NCBI RefSeq assembly: GCF_000819685.1
Contig: NZ_CDBR01000107.1
Coordinates: forward strand, 1-64,000
Length of the DNA: 64,000 bases
Direction of reading: 5' to 3'
Source: Aeromonas allosaccharophila
GTDB taxonomy: Bacteria > Pseudomonadota > Gammaproteobacteria > Enterobacterales > Aeromonadaceae
A program made the translations under genes and the position numbers. Shown here in pieces: positions 24,731 through 37,226 of this stretch (the first letter of the stretch is position 1; each line of letters begins with the position of its first letter). The notes beneath the pieces were generated by a model that saw nothing but the letters and a program-made list of their open reading frames with translations, searched no databases and was not told the origin of the DNA.

Positions 24731-26536
24731 ATGAAACTGACTCGTGATTTTCCCAGCAATTACGCCATGGCCCAGTGGCAGCCCAGCGACCACCAGGATG
24801 CCAAAGTCATTGGCGAACTGTTTGCCCACTTCGGGGCCGAGCACTTCACCGTGCAGACCACACGCACCGGCGTGCCGGTGGTCTGGCTCCCCCGCGAACT
24901 GCTGCAGGATGTGATGGGCTTTTTGCGCAAGGTGCCCTCCCCGTTTGTGATGCTGTTTGATCTCAGCGCCACCGATGAGCGGCTGCGCAGCCATCGTGAC
25001 GGCCTGCCGCAGAGCGACTTCACCGTTTTCTATCACCTCATCTCCATCGACCGTAACACCGATGTGATGTTGAAAGTGGCGCTGGCCGAGAGTGACCTGC
25101 ATCTGCCCACCATCACCAACCATTTCCCCAATGCCAACTGGTATGAACGGGAAGTGTGGGATCTGCTGGGCATCACCTTCGATGGCCACCCCCACCTGAC
25201 CCGCATCATGATGCCCAAGAGCTGGCAGGGTCACCCGCTGCGCAAGGATTACCCGGCGCGCGCCACCGAATTCGATCCCTTCATGCTCGATGCCGCCAAA
25301 CAGGACATGGAGCAGGAGAACCTGCTGTTCAAACCGGAAGAGTGGGGACTGGCCCGCGGCAACGAGAACGAGGACTACATGTTCCTCAACCTCGGCCCCA
25401 ACCACCCCTCTGCCCACGGTGCCTTCCGCTTGGTGTTGCAGCTCGATGGCGAGGAGATCCGCAACTGCGTGCCCGACATCGGCTACCACCATCGTGGTGC
25501 CGAGAAGATGGGCGAACGCCAGTCCTGGCACAGCTACATCCCCTATACCGACCGGGTCGAGTATCTGGGCGGGGTGATGAACAACCTCCCCTATGTACTG
25601 GCAGTCGAGAAGCTGGCCGGCATCAAAGTGCCGCAGCGGGTCGACATGATCCGGGTGATGATGGCGGAGCTGTTCCGCATCCAGAGTCACCTGCTGTTCC
25701 TCGGGACCTATATTCAGGACGTGGGGGCCATGACGCCGGTCTTCTTCACCTTCACCGACCGGCAGAAGATCTACACCATCATCGAAGCGATCACCGGTGC
25801 CCGCATGCACCCGGCCTGGTTCCGCATCGGCGGTGTCGCCCACGACTTACCGAAGGGATGGCAGCGACTGGTACAGGACAACCTGCTGAGCTGGCTGCCC
25901 AAACGCTTGATGGATTACGAAAAAGCGGCGATGCGCAACAGCATTCTGCGCGGTCGAACCATAGGCGTCTCTGCCTACACCACCGAGCAGGCGTTGTCCT
26001 GGGGCACCACGGGGGCCGGATTGCGGGCCACCGGCCTCAACTTTGACGTGCGCAAGTGGCGCCCCTATTCGGGCTATGACCAGTTCGACTTTGAAGTGCC
26101 GGTCGGCAGCAATGGCGATGCCTACGACAGAGCCACCGTGCGGATCGAGGAGATCCGCCAGAGCATGTCGATCATCGAGCAGTGCATGAAGAACATGCCA
26201 GAAGGCCCCTTCAAAGCGGATCACCCGCTCACCACGCCGCCGCCAAAAGATCGCACCCTGCAAGACATCGAGACCCTGATCAACCACTTCCTGCAAGTGT
26301 CGTGGGGTCCGGTGATGCCCCCTGCCGAGTCGTTCCAGATGATTGAGGCGACCAAGGGTATCAACAGTTATTACCTGACCAGCGACGGCTCGACCATGAG
26401 CTACCGGACCCGGATCCGCACCCCGAGCTTTGCTCACCTGCAACAGATCCCCTCGGTGATCAAGGGCAGCATGGTGTCGGACCTCATCGTCTATCTGGGC
26501 AGTATCGATTTCGTTATGTCGGATGTGGACCGTTAA
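24731..26536 (+). CDS. nuoCD: NADH dehydrogenase I fused subunits C and D
   Basis: One 601-residue protein combines NuoC (30 kDa, residues 1 to about 185, with [19 protein letters not shown]) and NuoD (49 kDa, from about 210, with [29 protein letters not shown] and the C-terminal FVMSDVDR). The fusion is usual in enteric and related gamma-proteobacteria. Together with NuoB it forms the quinone-binding connecting fragment. An intercistronic hairpin follows before nuoE. Confidence 0.98.
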   Translation: MKLTRDFPSNYAMAQWQPSDHQDAKVIGELFAHFGAEHFTVQTTRTGVPVVWLPRELLQDVMGFLRKVPSPFVMLFDLSATDERLRSHRDGLPQSDFTVFYHLISIDRNTDVMLKVALAESDLHLPTITNHFPNANWYEREVWDLLGITFDGHPHLTRIMMPKSWQGHPLRKDYPARATEFDPFMLDAAKQDMEQENLLFKPEEWGLARGNENEDYMFLNLGPNHPSAHGAFRLVLQLDGEEIRNCVPDIGYHHRGAEKMGERQSWHSYIPYTDRVEYLGGVMNNLPYVLAVEKLAGIKVPQRVDMIRVMMAELFRIQSHLLFLGTYIQDVGAMTPVFFTFTDRQKIYTIIEAITGARMHPAWFRIGGVAHDLPKGWQRLVQDNLLSWLPKRLMDYEKAAMRNSILRGRTIGVSAYTTEQALSWGTTGAGLRATGLNFDVRKWRPYSGYDQFDFEVPVGSNGDAYDRATVRIEEIRQSMSIIEQCMKNMPEGPFKADHPLTTPPPKDRTLQDIETLINHFLQVSWGPVMPPAESFQMIEATKGINSYYLTSDGSTMSYRTRIRTPSFAHLQQIPSVIKGSMVSDLIVYLGSIDFVMSDVDR

Positions 26537-26538
26537 GT

Positions 26539-26574
26539 GATCCCGCCTCCCGGCCATGGTCGGGAATTGGGATC
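26539..26574 (+). other. intercistronic hairpin between nuoCD and nuoE
   Basis: GATCCC and TCCCG pair with CGGGA and GGGATC around a short loop, with three-base internal bulges on each side. There is no T-run, so it is more likely an mRNA-stability or processing element than a terminator. It starts at the last bases after the nuoCD stop. Confidence 0.5.
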
Positions 26575-26616
26575 GCCGGACGAGCAGTAAAAGGACAAGC
26601 CACCAAAGGTCAAGTC

Positions 26617-27159
26617 ATGAGCCAGCAATGTCAGTGTCACAATAATCAGACCCCACAGGGGCAAGGGGCATGCAGCAGCAAACAGGACGACTTCGTTCTG
26701 AGCCAGGCTGAACGCGATGCCATCGAACACGAGAAACACCACTACGAAGATCCCCGCGCCGCCAGCATCGAAGCGCTCAAGATCGTGCAGCAGGCCAGAG
26801 GCTGGGTACCCGACGGTGCCATTCACGCCATCGCGGCCGAGCTCGGCATTCCCGCCAGCGACGTGGAGGGGGTTGCCACCTTCTATAGCCAGATCTTCCG
26901 CCAGCCGGTAGGCCGTCACATCATCCGTGTCTGCGACAGCATGGTCTGCTACATCAATGGCCATGAAGATCTGATGGCCGGTCTCAAGGAGGTGATGAAC
27001 CTCGGCCCCGGTCAAACCACCCCGGATGGCCGCTTCACCCTGCTGCCGGTTTGCTGTCTTGGCAACTGCGACAAGGGGCCAGCCATCATGATCGATGACG
27101 ACACCTATGGCGGCCTCGATCCGGTGACCTTGCTGAAAACGCTGGAGGCTTACCCATGA
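26617..27159 (+). CDS. nuoE: NADH dehydrogenase I subunit E (24 kDa)
   Basis: NuoE is part of the NADH-oxidising module and carries the N1a 2Fe-2S cluster. The ligands are in [13 protein letters not shown] and [14 protein letters not shown]. The N-terminus has an extra cysteine- and glutamine-rich stretch ([11 protein letters not shown]) before the core, which begins at residue 28. The stop overlaps the nuoF start by four bases. Confidence 0.97.
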   Translation: MSQQCQCHNNQTPQGQGACSSKQDDFVLSQAERDAIEHEKHHYEDPRAASIEALKIVQQARGWVPDGAIHAIAAELGIPASDVEGVATFYSQIFRQPVGRHIIRVCDSMVCYINGHEDLMAGLKEVMNLGPGQTTPDGRFTLLPVCCLGNCDKGPAIMIDDDTYGGLDPVTLLKTLEAYP

Positions 27160-28541
27160 GCCTGCCGCAAAACAAGATCCTCGCCTCTCTTGGCACCGCC
27201 AACCGCACCTCGCGTGCCGCCGAGACCCACCCGCTTACCTGGCGGCTGCGGGATGACGGCCAGCCGGTGTGGCTGGAGGAGTATCAGGCCAAACAGGGCT
27301 ATGAAGCGGTGCGCAAGGCGCTCGGCCAGATGAGCCCGGACGAGATTGTCAGTACCGTCAAGGATGCCGGTCTCAAGGGGCGTGGCGGCGCGGGCTTCCC
27401 CACAGGTGTGAAGTGGGGGCTGATGCCCAAAGACGAGAGCATGAACATCCGTTACCTGCTCTGCAACGCCGACGAGATGGAGCCCAACACCTGGAAAGAT
27501 CGCCTGCTAATGGAGCAACTGCCCCATCTGCTGATCGAAGGGATGATCATCTCGGCCCGGGCGCTGAAAGCCTATCGCGGTTATATCTTCCTGCGCGGCG
27601 AGTATGTCGATGCCGCCATCAACCTGCGTCGTGCGGTAGAAGAGGCAAAAGCCGCCGGTTTGCTTGGCAAGAACATTCTGGGCTCGGGTTTTGACTTCGA
27701 GCTGTTTGTTCACACTGGCGCCGGTCGCTACATCTGTGGCGAAGAGACAGCACTGATCAACTCGCTGGAAGGGCGCCGTGCCAACCCGCGTGCCAAACCC
27801 CCCTTCCCCGCCGTCTCAGGTGTCTGGGGCAAACCCACCTGCGTCAACAACGTCGAAACCCTCTGCAACGTCCCCGCCATTATCGGCAACGGAGTCGCCT
27901 GGTATCACGGGCTGGCGCTGCTGGGCTCGGAAGATCACGGCACCAAGCTGATGGGCTTCTCCGGCAAGGTGAACAACCCTGGGGTCTGGGAGCTGCCGTT
28001 TGGCATTACCGCCCGCGAGCTGTTTGAAAACTATGCCGGCGGCATGAAGAGCGGCTATCGCCTGAAAGCCTGGCAACCGGGCGGCGCGGGAACCGGTTTC
28101 TTGCTGCCGGAGCACCTCGATGCCCAGATGTATACCGCCGGTATCGGCAAGGTCGGCACCCGGATGGGGACCGGCCTCGCCATGGCGGTGGATGACTCCA
28201 TCAGCATGGTCTCCCTGCTGCGCAACATGGAGGAGTTCTTCGCCCGCGAGTCATGTGGCTGGTGTACTCCCTGTCGCGATGGCCTGCCCTGGAGCGTCAA
28301 GCTGCTGCGCGCGCTTGAACGTGGCGAGGGGCAATCAGGCGATCTGGCTATGCTGGAGCAGCTCTGCAATTTCCTGGGCCCGGGTAAAACCTTCTGCGCC
28401 CATGCTCCGGGCGCCGTCGAACCGCTTGCCAGCGCGATCAAGTATTTCCGCTCCGAATTCGAAGCGGGGATCAAGGGCAGCGGCGATAACCGCAAGCCGG
28501 TCAAAGGGATCCAGCCCAATCTCTTGGGTGAACGCTGGTAA
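27156..28541 (+). CDS. nuoF: NADH dehydrogenase I subunit F (51 kDa)
   Basis: NuoF binds NADH and FMN and carries the N3 4Fe-4S cluster. [16 protein letters not shown] is the FMN/NADH glycine-rich loop, [15 protein letters not shown] follows, and the cluster cysteines are in [12 protein letters not shown] with a later Cys in TFCAHAPGA. Length 461 is typical of the family. It overlaps nuoE and precedes nuoG by 56 bases. Confidence 0.98.
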   Translation: MSLPQNKILASLGTANRTSRAAETHPLTWRLRDDGQPVWLEEYQAKQGYEAVRKALGQMSPDEIVSTVKDAGLKGRGGAGFPTGVKWGLMPKDESMNIRYLLCNADEMEPNTWKDRLLMEQLPHLLIEGMIISARALKAYRGYIFLRGEYVDAAINLRRAVEEAKAAGLLGKNILGSGFDFELFVHTGAGRYICGEETALINSLEGRRANPRAKPPFPAVSGVWGKPTCVNNVETLCNVPAIIGNGVAWYHGLALLGSEDHGTKLMGFSGKVNNPGVWELPFGITARELFENYAGGMKSGYRLKAWQPGGAGTGFLLPEHLDAQMYTAGIGKVGTRMGTGLAMAVDDSISMVSLLRNMEEFFARESCGWCTPCRDGLPWSVKLLRALERGEGQSGDLAMLEQLCNFLGPGKTFCAHAPGAVEPLASAIKYFRSEFEAGIKGSGDNRKPVKGIQPNLLGERW

Positions 28542-28597
28542 ACGCCAAGCGCATCAGACAATAGCCGAATTCACAAAACAGGTTTCAGGGAAGTTGT

Positions 28598-31354
28598 ATG
28601 GCGACCATTTATGTAGACGGTAAAGAGTACGAGGTAGACGGGGCAGATAACCTGCTGCAAGCCTGTCTGTCCCTCGGTCTGGACGTCCCCTATTTTTGCT
28701 GGCACCCGGCGCTTGGTAGCGTGGGAGCCTGCCGCCAGTGTGCGGTGAAACAGTATCAGAATGCCGATGACAAGCGCGGCCGTCTGGTCATGTCCTGCAT
28801 GACCCCGGCCACCGATGGCAGCTACATCGCCATCGAGGATGAAGAGGCTAAAGAATTTCGCAAGAGCGTGGTGGAGTGGCTGATGACCAACCACCCCCAC
28901 GACTGCCCGGTGTGTGAAGAGGGCGGCGCCTGCCACCTGCAGGATATGACGGTGATGGCAGGCCACAACAGCCGTCGCTACCGCTTCACCAAACGCACCC
29001 ACCAGAATCAGGAGCTGGGCCCCTTCATCGGTCACGAGATGAACCGCTGCATCGCCTGCTACCGCTGCGTCCGTTACTACAAGGATTATGCCGGTGGCGA
29101 GGATCTCGGGGTCTATGGTGCCCACGACAACGTCTATTTCGGGCGGGTCGAGGATGGCACCCTGGAGAGCGAATTTTCCGGCAACCTGGTGGAGGTCTGC
29201 CCCACCGGCGTCTTCACCGACAAGACCCACTCCGAACGTTACAACCGCAAGTGGGACATGCAATTTGCCCCCAGCATCTGCCAGCAATGCTCCGTGGGTT
29301 GCAACATCAGTCCGGGCGAGCGTTATGGCGAGCTGCGCCGCATCGAAAACCGCTTCCACGGCAGCGTCAACCACTACTTCCTTTGTGACCGTGGCCGCTT
29401 TGGCTATGGCTATGTCAATCTGACGGACCGCCCGCGCCAACCGCTGCTCAAAGATGGCAACGACCAGCTGACCATCACGGTGGATGGCGCCCTCAACCGA
29501 GCCGCCGATGCCCTGCGCACGGCCTGCGGCCTCATCGGCATCGGCTCGCCCCGCGCCTCGCTGGAGAGCAACTTTGCCCTGCGCGAGCTGGTGGGTGAAG
29601 CCAACTTCTACGCAGGCGTCGAGCAGGCCGAGTGGGCCTGTCAGCTGAAGATGCTGCAGATCCTGCAACAGGGCGGCGTGCCGACCCCGAGCTTGCGGGA
29701 CATGGAAGAGGCTGACGCTATTCTGGTGCTCGGCGAAGATGTCACCATGAGCGCCGCCCGTATCGCGTTGGCGCTGCGCCAAGCCGTCAAGGGCAAGGCT
29801 CGCGAACTGGCCCGCAAGATGAAGGTTGATCTGTGGCAAGTCGCCGCCGTTCAAACCCTGGGGCAGAACGAGCGCAACCCCCTGCTCATCACCAGTCTCG
29901 ACACTACCCGTCTGGACGATGTGGCGGCCGACAAGCTGCACGCCCCCTATGCCGATCAGGCGCGCCTTGGCTTTGCCATCGCCAACCTGCTCGACCCGAG
30001 TGCACCGGCCGTGACCGATCTCGGCCCCGAACAGCAGGCACAAGCGGCTCGCTGGGCCGAACTGCTGGGCAACGCCAAAAAGCCGCTCATCATTGCAGGC
30101 TCTACTGCCCGCGATGCGGCGCTGGTTGAAGCGGCCAGCAACATTGCCCGCGCCCTGAAAGGCCGTGGACTGGAAGCCAGCATCGCGCTGGTTGGCCAGG
30201 AGGCCAACTCGCTGGGTCTAGCCATGCTGGGCGCTCACACGTTGTCAGACAAGCCGCTCGAAGCCGCCCTTGCGCGTATCGAGTCCGAAGAGGGGCTGGC
30301 GCTGGTCACTCTGGAGAACGATCTCTACCGCCGTGCGCCGCGCAACCGGGTGGATGCTGCGCTGGCACGACTGCAGCACCTGCTGGTCATCGACCATCAG
30401 GCGACCCTGACTGCCAACAAGGCTGACTTGGTGCTGCCTGCGGCCAGTTTTGCCGAAGCCGATGGCACGCTGGTGAACATGGAAGGGCGCGCCCAGCGCT
30501 TCTTCCAGGTCTATGCACCCGCCTTCTACAACGCCGACATTCAGGTACGTGAAGGGTGGCGCTGGCTTGCAGCCCTGCAAGGGGCGCTCGAACGCAAGCC
30601 GCTGCGCTGGCAGAACTTCGATCAGATCAGCCACGCTTGCGCCAGCAGCCATCCGCTGCTGACCACCATGCTGGAAGCGGCGCCCAACGCGGGCTTGCGG
30701 ATCCGTGGCATGCGTCTGGCCCGCGAACCGCACCGCTACAGCGGTCGCACCTCCATGCTGGCGGATCAGAACGTCAGCGAACCACGGGTAGCGCAGGATC
30801 CCGACTCCCCCTTCAACTTCTCCATGGAAGGGTATGCCGGAGCCCGCCAGAACATGCCGCAAGTGCCGTTCGCCTGGGCGCCGGGCTGGAACTCCCCCTC
30901 CGCCTGGAACAAGTTCCAGGATGAAGTGGGGGGTCATCTGCGCGCTGGCGATCCGGGTCGCCGTCTGTTGGAAGCAACAGACCCGCAGGCAGAAGGCAAG
31001 GAGCCGCTCGGCTGGTTCACCACCATCCCCGCCCCCTTCAAGGCCTCAGAGGCGCTGCAGGTGGTCAACTATGCCCAGCTGTTTGGCGGCGAGGAGCTCT
31101 CCGCTCGCAGTCCGGTCATTCAGGCCCGGATGAACGAACCCGAGCTGGTGCTCAATCCCCTTGATGCACAGCGTCTGGCCCTGCATGCAGGTAATCAGGT
31201 CTCCTTCTCCTGGGGCGGGAGCCACTGGCAGTTGCGCCTGCGACTTAGTGCACAGCTGAGCGCCGGTCTGGTGGGGCTCCCCCTTGGGGTGAACGGCCTG
31301 CCGACGGCCCTGCAACAAGCCTCAATCACTAACCTGCAGGAGGTGATCGCATGA
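28598..31354 (+). CDS. nuoG: NADH dehydrogenase I subunit G (75 kDa)
   Basis: NuoG is the largest peripheral subunit and wires electrons from NuoF to NuoI through several iron-sulphur clusters. The 2Fe-2S site ([17 protein letters not shown]), the His/Cys 4Fe-4S site ([16 protein letters not shown]), [11 protein letters not shown] with EVCPTGVF, and the N7-type site CQQCSVGCN are all visible. The C-terminal two thirds is a molybdopterin-oxidoreductase-like fold without the cofactor role. Length is 918. The stop overlaps nuoH. Confidence 0.98.
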   Translation: MATIYVDGKEYEVDGADNLLQACLSLGLDVPYFCWHPALGSVGACRQCAVKQYQNADDKRGRLVMSCMTPATDGSYIAIEDEEAKEFRKSVVEWLMTNHPHDCPVCEEGGACHLQDMTVMAGHNSRRYRFTKRTHQNQELGPFIGHEMNRCIACYRCVRYYKDYAGGEDLGVYGAHDNVYFGRVEDGTLESEFSGNLVEVCPTGVFTDKTHSERYNRKWDMQFAPSICQQCSVGCNISPGERYGELRRIENRFHGSVNHYFLCDRGRFGYGYVNLTDRPRQPLLKDGNDQLTITVDGALNRAADALRTACGLIGIGSPRASLESNFALRELVGEANFYAGVEQAEWACQLKMLQILQQGGVPTPSLRDMEEADAILVLGEDVTMSAARIALALRQAVKGKARELARKMKVDLWQVAAVQTLGQNERNPLLITSLDTTRLDDVAADKLHAPYADQARLGFAIANLLDPSAPAVTDLGPEQQAQAARWAELLGNAKKPLIIAGSTARDAALVEAASNIARALKGRGLEASIALVGQEANSLGLAMLGAHTLSDKPLEAALARIESEEGLALVTLENDLYRRAPRNRVDAALARLQHLLVIDHQATLTANKADLVLPAASFAEADGTLVNMEGRAQRFFQVYAPAFYNADIQVREGWRWLAALQGALERKPLRWQNFDQISHACASSHPLLTTMLEAAPNAGLRIRGMRLAREPHRYSGRTSMLADQNVSEPRVAQDPDSPFNFSMEGYAGARQNMPQVPFAWAPGWNSPSAWNKFQDEVGGHLRAGDPGRRLLEATDPQAEGKEPLGWFTTIPAPFKASEALQVVNYAQLFGGEELSARSPVIQARMNEPELVLNPLDAQRLALHAGNQVSFSWGGSHWQLRLRLSAQLSAGLVGLPLGVNGLPTALQQASITNLQEVIA

Positions 31355-32319
31355 GCGAGTCGCTGATCGATCTGTTGCTGGAGGTGGGCAAGGCACTGAT
31401 CGTGCTGGTGGGGATCGTGGGGGCTGGCGCCTTCATGAGCTTCATCGAGCGCCGTCTGCTAGCCCTGTGGCAGGATCGCTACGGCCCCAACCGGGTGGGG
31501 CCGTTTGGTCTGCTCCAGCTGGCCGCCGACATGATCAAGATGTTCTTCAAGGAGGACTGGATCCCGCCCTTCGCCGATCGCCGGATCTTTATCCTGGCCC
31601 CCATCATCGCCTTTACCGCCTTTATTCTGGCGTTTGCGGTGGTGCCCATCACCCCCACTTGGGGCGTGGCGGATCTCAATGTGGGGCTGCTTTACATCCT
31701 GGCCATCGCGGGGCTGGCAGTCTATGCGGTGCTGTTCGCCGGTTGGTCGAGCAACAACAAATACTCCCTGCTCGGCAGCTTGCGCGCCTCGGCCCAGACC
31801 CTCTCCTACGAGGTGTTTCTCGGGCTCTCCCTGATGGGGATAGTGATCCAGACCGGCAGTTTCAACCTGAGGGATATCGTCGAGGCACAGGCAGATTTGT
31901 GGAACGTGGTGCCCCAAATTCTGGGCTTTGTCACCTTCCTGTTTGCCGGTGTCGCCGTCACCCACCGTCACCCGTTTGACCAGCCGGAAGCCGAGCAGGA
32001 GCTCGCCGACGGCTATCACATCGAGTATGCGGGGATGAAGTGGGGTCTCTTCTTCGTGGGCGAGTATATCGGCATCGTGCTGATATCTTCCCTTATCGTG
32101 ACCCTTTTCTTCGGTGGCTGGCACGGCCCCTGGTTGCCCCCATTCATCTGGTTTGCCTTGAAGACCGCCTGTTTCATGGTGTTCTTCATCCTGCTGCGGG
32201 CCTCCCTGCCTCGCCCGCGCTTTGACCAGGTGATGTCGTTTGGCTGGAAAGTCTGCTTGCCGCTGACCCTGATCAATATGCTGGTCACCGCGGCAGTTGT
32301 ACTGATAAGTACGCAGTGA
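31351..32319 (+). CDS. nuoH: NADH dehydrogenase I subunit H
   Basis: NuoH is the membrane subunit that forms the quinone chamber with NuoB and NuoD. Its 322 residues give about eight membrane helices. [21 protein letters not shown] and the acidic loop [18 protein letters not shown] are diagnostic. It overlaps nuoG by four bases and is followed by nuoI after ten. Confidence 0.98.
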   Translation: MSESLIDLLLEVGKALIVLVGIVGAGAFMSFIERRLLALWQDRYGPNRVGPFGLLQLAADMIKMFFKEDWIPPFADRRIFILAPIIAFTAFILAFAVVPITPTWGVADLNVGLLYILAIAGLAVYAVLFAGWSSNNKYSLLGSLRASAQTLSYEVFLGLSLMGIVIQTGSFNLRDIVEAQADLWNVVPQILGFVTFLFAGVAVTHRHPFDQPEAEQELADGYHIEYAGMKWGLFFVGEYIGIVLISSLIVTLFFGGWHGPWLPPFIWFALKTACFMVFFILLRASLPRPRFDQVMSFGWKVCLPLTLINMLVTAAVVLISTQ

Positions 32320-32329
32320 GGCACTCATT

Positions 32330-32872
32330 ATGAAAATTGTTAGCATCATTCAGGGTGTCGGCACCCAGTTACGCAGCCTAGCCATGGTCTTCTCCCATGC
32401 CTGGCGGCCCCGTGAAACCCTCAACTATCCCGAACAGGCGGTCTATGCGGCCCCCCGCTACCGCGGTCGCATCGTGCTGACCCGTGATCCCGACGGGGAC
32501 GAGCGCTGCGTGGCCTGCAACCTCTGCGCGGTCGCCTGCCCGGTCGGCTGCATCTCGCTGCAAAAATCCGAGCGGGAAGATGGTCGCTGGTATCCGGAAT
32601 TCTTTCGCATCAACTTCTCTCGCTGCATCTTCTGCGGCCTGTGCGAAGAAGCCTGCCCCACCACCGCCATCCAGCTGACGCCGGATTTCGAGATGGGTGA
32701 GTATCGCCGCCAGGATCTGGTGTACGAGAAGGAGGATCTGCTGATCAGTGGGCCCGGCAAATACCCGGACTACAACTTCTATCGCATGAGCGGGATGGCC
32801 ATCGATGGCAAGCCGAAAGGGGATGCCGAAAACGAAGCCAAACCCATCGATGTCAAGAGCCTGCTGCCCTGA
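32330..32872 (+). CDS. nuoI: NADH dehydrogenase I subunit I
   Basis: NuoI carries clusters N6a and N6b. Two ferredoxin motifs, [12 protein letters not shown] and [12 protein letters not shown], lie about residues 62-74 and 101-112. An N-terminal amphipathic helix contacts the membrane arm. Length 180 is as in E. coli. Confidence 0.98.
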   Translation: MKIVSIIQGVGTQLRSLAMVFSHAWRPRETLNYPEQAVYAAPRYRGRIVLTRDPDGDERCVACNLCAVACPVGCISLQKSEREDGRWYPEFFRINFSRCIFCGLCEEACPTTAIQLTPDFEMGEYRRQDLVYEKEDLLISGPGKYPDYNFYRMSGMAIDGKPKGDAENEAKPIDVKSLLP

Positions 32873-32882
32873 GGAGTCAATC

Positions 32883-33434
32883 ATGGAACTGGCATTTTAT
32901 GCCTCGGCCCTGGTGGCCATTTACAGCACGCTGCGGGTGATCAGCACCAGCAATCCGATGCATGCGCTGCTCAATCTCATCATCTCCCTCATCGCCGTGG
33001 CCATGATCTTCTTCTGCCTGGGTGCCGCCTTTGCGGGCGCCCTGCAGGTGATCGTCTACGCCGGCGCCATCATGGTGCTGTTCGTGTTCGTGGTGATGAT
33101 GCTGAACCTGGGGAGTGCCCAGGCGCAGGAGAAAAAGTGGCTCACCCCCATGACCTGGGGGGGGCCTGCCCTGCTCTCGCTGATCCTGCTGGGCTTCCTG
33201 GCCAACGGCATTCTCGGGGTGACCGGGGGCCTGATCGGAGTGACCGAGGTGACCGCCAAGCAGGTCGGTATCGAACTCTTTGGCCCCTATGTGCTGGCGG
33301 TGGAGCTCGCCTCCATCCTGCTGCTGGCGGGTCTGGTGACCGCCTATCACCTGGGTCGGGAAGACAAGAGCGGTGAAGTGCTCTCCGTCCCGCGCTCCGC
33401 ATCCCGCTCTGCACAAGAAGGAGGTCAGCAATGA
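32883..33434 (+). CDS. nuoJ: NADH dehydrogenase I subunit J
   Basis: NuoJ is a five-helix membrane subunit with the flexible third helix that couples quinone chemistry to proton pumping. [17 protein letters not shown] and [19 protein letters not shown] are conserved. ATG 32883 (MELAFYAS) is chosen. The frame is open upstream from 32805, but that lies inside nuoI. GAGG precedes the ATG. The stop overlaps nuoK. Confidence 0.97.
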   Translation: MELAFYASALVAIYSTLRVISTSNPMHALLNLIISLIAVAMIFFCLGAAFAGALQVIVYAGAIMVLFVFVVMMLNLGSAQAQEKKWLTPMTWGGPALLSLILLGFLANGILGVTGGLIGVTEVTAKQVGIELFGPYVLAVELASILLLAGLVTAYHLGREDKSGEVLSVPRSASRSAQEGGQQ

Positions 33435-33739
33435 ATGGAATCCCTATGGAGCACGGCCTCCTGCTGGCCGCGGTGCTGTTCTGCATCGGCTTGTGCGGTC
33501 TGCTGATCCGCCGCAACCTGCTCTACATCCTGATGAGTATCGAGATCATGATGAATGCCTCGGCACTGGCGTTTGTGGTGGCAGGTAGCCGCTGGGCCCA
33601 GGCCGATGGCCAGATCATGTACATCTTGGTGATTTCTCTGGCAGCAGCGGAGGCCAGTATCGGCCTCGCCCTGTTACTGCTGCTCTATCGTCGTTACCAC
33701 ACCCTGAACGTGGACATTGTGAGCGAGATGCGCGGATGA
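33431..33739 (+). CDS. nuoK: NADH dehydrogenase I subunit K
   Basis: NuoK is a three-helix membrane subunit (102 residues) with conserved membrane glutamates in [14 protein letters not shown] and [13 protein letters not shown]. The C-terminus ends in VSEMRG as in E. coli. Overlaps at both ends (nuoJ and nuoL) show tight translational coupling. Confidence 0.97.
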   Translation: MNGIPMEHGLLLAAVLFCIGLCGLLIRRNLLYILMSIEIMMNASALAFVVAGSRWAQADGQIMYILVISLAAAEASIGLALLLLLYRRYHTLNVDIVSEMRG

Positions 33740-35583
33740 GCCTCTTATATCTGACTTTTCTATTTCCGCTGCTGGGATGGCTGGTGCTGGCCTTCTCCCT
33801 CGGCCGGTTTGGCGAGCGTACCTCGGCGCTGATCGGGGTAGGCTCCATTGGCCTGTCGGCCCTCACCACCCTGTGGGTGGGCATCGACTTTTTGGCCAAC
33901 CCGCCCGAGGGCGGCGTCTATATCCAGCACCTGTGGCAGTGGATGGCGGTGGGTCACTTCACCCCAACCTTCAGCCTGGCACTGGATGGCCTGTCGCTGA
34001 CCATGCTGGGGGTGGTGACCGGAGTGGGTTTCTTCATCCACCTGTTCGCCTCCTGGTATATGCGCGGGGAAGAGGGTTACTCCCGCTTCTTCACCTACAC
34101 CAACCTCTTTATCGCCAGCATGCTGTTTCTGGTGCTGGCCGATGACCTGCTGTTTGTCTACCTCGGCTGGGAAGGAGTAGGGCTGTGCAGCTACCTGCTG
34201 ATCGGCTTCTACTACAAGGATCGCAACAACGGCGCTGCGGCCCTTAAGGCCTTCATCGTGACCCGGGTGGGTGATGTCTTCCTCGCCATCGGCCTGTTTA
34301 TCCTCTATCGGGAACTGGGCACCCTCAATATCCACGATCTGCTGGTGCGCGCCCCCACCATGTTTGCCGAGGGCTCCCCTGCCCTGTCACTGGCCTGCCT
34401 GATGCTGCTGGGTGGTGCGGTCGGCAAATCGGCCCAGTTGCCGCTGCAAACCTGGCTGGCGGATGCCATGGCAGGCCCGACCCCGGTCTCTGCGCTGATC
34501 CACGCCGCCACCATGGTGACCGCCGGTGTCTACCTGATTGCCCGTACCCACGGCCTGTTCCTGCTCGCGCCGGAGATCCTCCATCTGGTCGGGCTGGTTG
34601 GCGCCATCACGCTAGTGCTGGCCGGTTTTGCCGCGCTGGTTCAGACCGACATCAAGCGGATCCTCGCCTACTCCACCATGAGCCAGATTGGCTACATGTT
34701 CCTTGCTCTCGGTGTCGGCGCATGGGAAGGGGCCATCTTCCACCTGATGACCCACGCCTTCTTCAAGGCGCTGCTGTTCCTCTCCGCCGGTGCCGTCATC
34801 GTTGCCTGCCACCACGAGCAGAACATCTTCAAGATGGGCGGGCTGCGCAAGAGTCTGCCGCTGGTCTATGCCTGCTTCCTGGTGGGGGGCTCGGCGCTGG
34901 CGGCGCTGCCGCTGGTCACTTCCGGTTTCTACAGTAAGGACGCCATCCTGTGGCAAGTAGAGGCCTCGGGCCAAAGCGCGCTGCTGTGGGCCGGTCTGGC
35001 GGGGGCATTCCTCACCTCGCTCTATACCTTCCGGCTGATCTTTATCGCCTTCCATGGCAAAGAGCAGACCAAAGCCCATGCGGGCCACGGTCTGGTTCAC
35101 CATCTGCCGCTGCTGGTGCTGCTGGTGCTCTCCACCGGCATCGGGGCGCTGATCACCCCGCCACTGGCCGGGGTACTGCCAGCAGGCCCGGGGGATCATA
35201 TCGAAGAGGGTCGCCATGCGCTGGAGGTAGCCTCCGGCATCATCGCCATCGCAGGCATTGCGCTCGCCGCGTTTCTGTTCCTCGGTGAGCGCCGTCTGGC
35301 CACCTCGATTGCCAACAGCGCGCCGGGCCGTCTGCTCAGCACCCTCTGGTTCAACGCCTGGGGCTTTGACTGGCTCTATGACCAGCTGTGGGTCAAACCC
35401 TATCTGCTGGCGACCCGGCTGCTGGCCCGAGACCCGCTGGACTGGATGATGGGACTGCCCGCCTGGATTGCCCTGCGTGGCAACCAGCTGCTGGCCTGGA
35501 CCGTGACCGGCAAGTTGCGCTGGTATGCCGCCTCCATGGGGATCGGCGCCGTGCTGGTGCTGGCGCTGTTGCTGCTGGGGTAA
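33736..35583 (+). CDS. nuoL: NADH dehydrogenase I subunit L
   Basis: NuoL is the distal antiporter-like proton pump, with about 16 helices in 615 residues. [20 protein letters not shown], the [20 protein letters not shown] segment and [19 protein letters not shown] are the hallmarks. The C-terminal lateral helix lies after residue 500. It is followed by an unusual 98-base gap before nuoM. Confidence 0.98.
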   Translation: MSLLYLTFLFPLLGWLVLAFSLGRFGERTSALIGVGSIGLSALTTLWVGIDFLANPPEGGVYIQHLWQWMAVGHFTPTFSLALDGLSLTMLGVVTGVGFFIHLFASWYMRGEEGYSRFFTYTNLFIASMLFLVLADDLLFVYLGWEGVGLCSYLLIGFYYKDRNNGAAALKAFIVTRVGDVFLAIGLFILYRELGTLNIHDLLVRAPTMFAEGSPALSLACLMLLGGAVGKSAQLPLQTWLADAMAGPTPVSALIHAATMVTAGVYLIARTHGLFLLAPEILHLVGLVGAITLVLAGFAALVQTDIKRILAYSTMSQIGYMFLALGVGAWEGAIFHLMTHAFFKALLFLSAGAVIVACHHEQNIFKMGGLRKSLPLVYACFLVGGSALAALPLVTSGFYSKDAILWQVEASGQSALLWAGLAGAFLTSLYTFRLIFIAFHGKEQTKAHAGHGLVHHLPLLVLLVLSTGIGALITPPLAGVLPAGPGDHIEEGRHALEVASGIIAIAGIALAAFLFLGERRLATSIANSAPGRLLSTLWFNAWGFDWLYDQLWVKPYLLATRLLARDPLDWMMGLPAWIALRGNQLLAWTVTGKLRWYAASMGIGAVLVLALLLLG

Positions 35584-35587
35584 CGCG

Positions 35588-35677
35588 ATGAACAACCGGA
35601 CAATCATACAGCCAGGCTGTTTGCTCTCCCTGATGGAACAGGGAGCGCAATCTCATATGAACTTGAACGAGAGCTGA
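35588..35677 (+). CDS. possible 29-residue ORF between nuoL and nuoM
   Basis: An ATG-started frame fills the nuoL-nuoM gap and ends at TGA 35675-35677, just before the GTG start of nuoM. It begins [14 protein letters not shown] seven-base-pair hairpin (CTCCCTG / CAGGGAG, 35626-35645) lies inside it. Every other nuo junction but three is overlapping or nearly so. It may be a leader peptide that couples nuoM translation, or chance. There is only a weak ribosome site (GGGG). Confidence 0.3.
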   Translation: MNNRTIIQPGCLLSLMEQGAQSHMNLNES

Positions 35678-35681
35678 TACC

Positions 35682-37226
35682 GTGACCTTACTCTGGATCT
35701 TGCTAATTCCTTTTATCGGCGGCTTGCTCTGCTGGCAGATGGAGCGTCTCGGCGGGCAGTTTGTCCGCTGGGTTGCCCTGCTCTCCATGAGCGCCAGCCT
35801 GCTGCTCTCCTGTGCCATCTGGCTCGGCAGTGACTTCTCCCTTGCCACGACGGGTCTCGACAGCGCGGGCGTCACCGGTGCTGCCTCCGCCTGGGCTGCT
35901 GAGTGGCGCCTGCCGTGGATCCCCCGCTTTGGCATCTCTTTGCATCTGGCGGTGGATGGCTTGTCGCTCTTGATGGTGATCCTCACCTGCTTTATCGGGG
36001 TGCTGGCCATCCTCTGTTCGTGGAAAGAGATCGTGCAGCGCATCGGCTTTTTCCACCTCAACCTGCTCTGGATCCTGGGCGGCGTGCTCGGTGTCTTCAT
36101 GGCACTGGACCTGTTCCTCTTCTTCTTCTTCTGGGAGATGATGCTGGTCCCCATGTACTTCCTGATTGCACTGTGGGGCCACTCGGTCACTGACGGAAAA
36201 TCACGGATCAACGCCGCGACCAAGTTCTTTATCTACACCCAGGTGAGTGGCCTGATCATGCTGGTGGCTATCATCGGGCTGGTGCTGACCCACCAGCATG
36301 CCACCGGTGTCTTCACCTTCAACTATCTGGATCTGCTCAATACCCCGATGAGCAAGGGCGTTCAGTGGCTGCTGATGCTGGGCTTCTTCATCGCCTTCGC
36401 CGTCAAGATGCCGCTGGTGCCACTGCACGGCTGGCTGCCGGATGCCCACAGTCAGGCGCCGACCGCAGGCTCGGTGGACTTGGCCGGGATCTTGCTGAAA
36501 ACCGCCGCCTACGGTCTGCTGCGCTTTGCCCTGCCGCTGTTCCCCGAGGCGTCCGCCGAGTTTGCCCCCTACGCCATGGTGCTGGGCCTGATCGGCATCG
36601 TCTACGGCGCCATCGTGGCGTTCGGTCAGACCGACATCAAACGGCTGGTGGCCTACACCAGCATCTCCCACATGGGCTTTGTGATGATCGCCATCTACTC
36701 GGGTAGCGAGCTGGCGCTGCAAGGCGCCGTGGTGCAGATGATCGCCCACGGGCTGTCTGCTGCCGGTCTCTTTATCCTCTGCGGTCAGCTCTACGAGCGG
36801 TTGCATACCCGAGATCTGCGCCAGATGGGTGGCCTATGGGGACGCCTGCGTTACCTGCCAGGCGTAATGCTGTTCTTCTCGGTGGCATCCCTCGGCATGC
36901 CGGGCACCGGCAACTTCGTTGGCGAGTTCCTGATCCTGGTCGGCAGCTTCCAGGTGGCTCCTGTCATCACGGCGGTCGCCACCTTCGGTCTGGTGCTCGC
37001 TTCGGTCTACTCCCTCATCATGCTGCAGCGCGCCTGCTTTGGCCCCGCCAAGGATGAGAGCGTGCTCAAGGGACTAGATCGCCGCGAGCTGACCATGATG
37101 ATGGTGATCGCCGGTCTCCTGGTACTGCTTGGCCTCTATCCCCAACCCGTGATTGATACCGCCAGCAGCAGCCTTATCAACGTGCTGCACTGGTATCTGC
37201 TGCCAACTGCTGGAGCCCTGCAATGA
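35682..37226 (+). CDS. nuoM: NADH dehydrogenase I subunit M
   Basis: NuoM is the second antiporter-like pump, about 14 helices in 514 residues. [16 protein letters not shown] carries the key glutamate, and [20 protein letters not shown] and [15 protein letters not shown] follow. The start codon is GTG, preceded by GAGAG. The stop overlaps nuoN by four bases. Confidence 0.97.
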   Translation: MTLLWILLIPFIGGLLCWQMERLGGQFVRWVALLSMSASLLLSCAIWLGSDFSLATTGLDSAGVTGAASAWAAEWRLPWIPRFGISLHLAVDGLSLLMVILTCFIGVLAILCSWKEIVQRIGFFHLNLLWILGGVLGVFMALDLFLFFFFWEMMLVPMYFLIALWGHSVTDGKSRINAATKFFIYTQVSGLIMLVAIIGLVLTHQHATGVFTFNYLDLLNTPMSKGVQWLLMLGFFIAFAVKMPLVPLHGWLPDAHSQAPTAGSVDLAGILLKTAAYGLLRFALPLFPEASAEFAPYAMVLGLIGIVYGAIVAFGQTDIKRLVAYTSISHMGFVMIAIYSGSELALQGAVVQMIAHGLSAAGLFILCGQLYERLHTRDLRQMGGLWGRLRYLPGVMLFFSVASLGMPGTGNFVGEFLILVGSFQVAPVITAVATFGLVLASVYSLIMLQRACFGPAKDESVLKGLDRRELTMMMVIAGLLVLLGLYPQPVIDTASSSLINVLHWYLLPTAGALQ

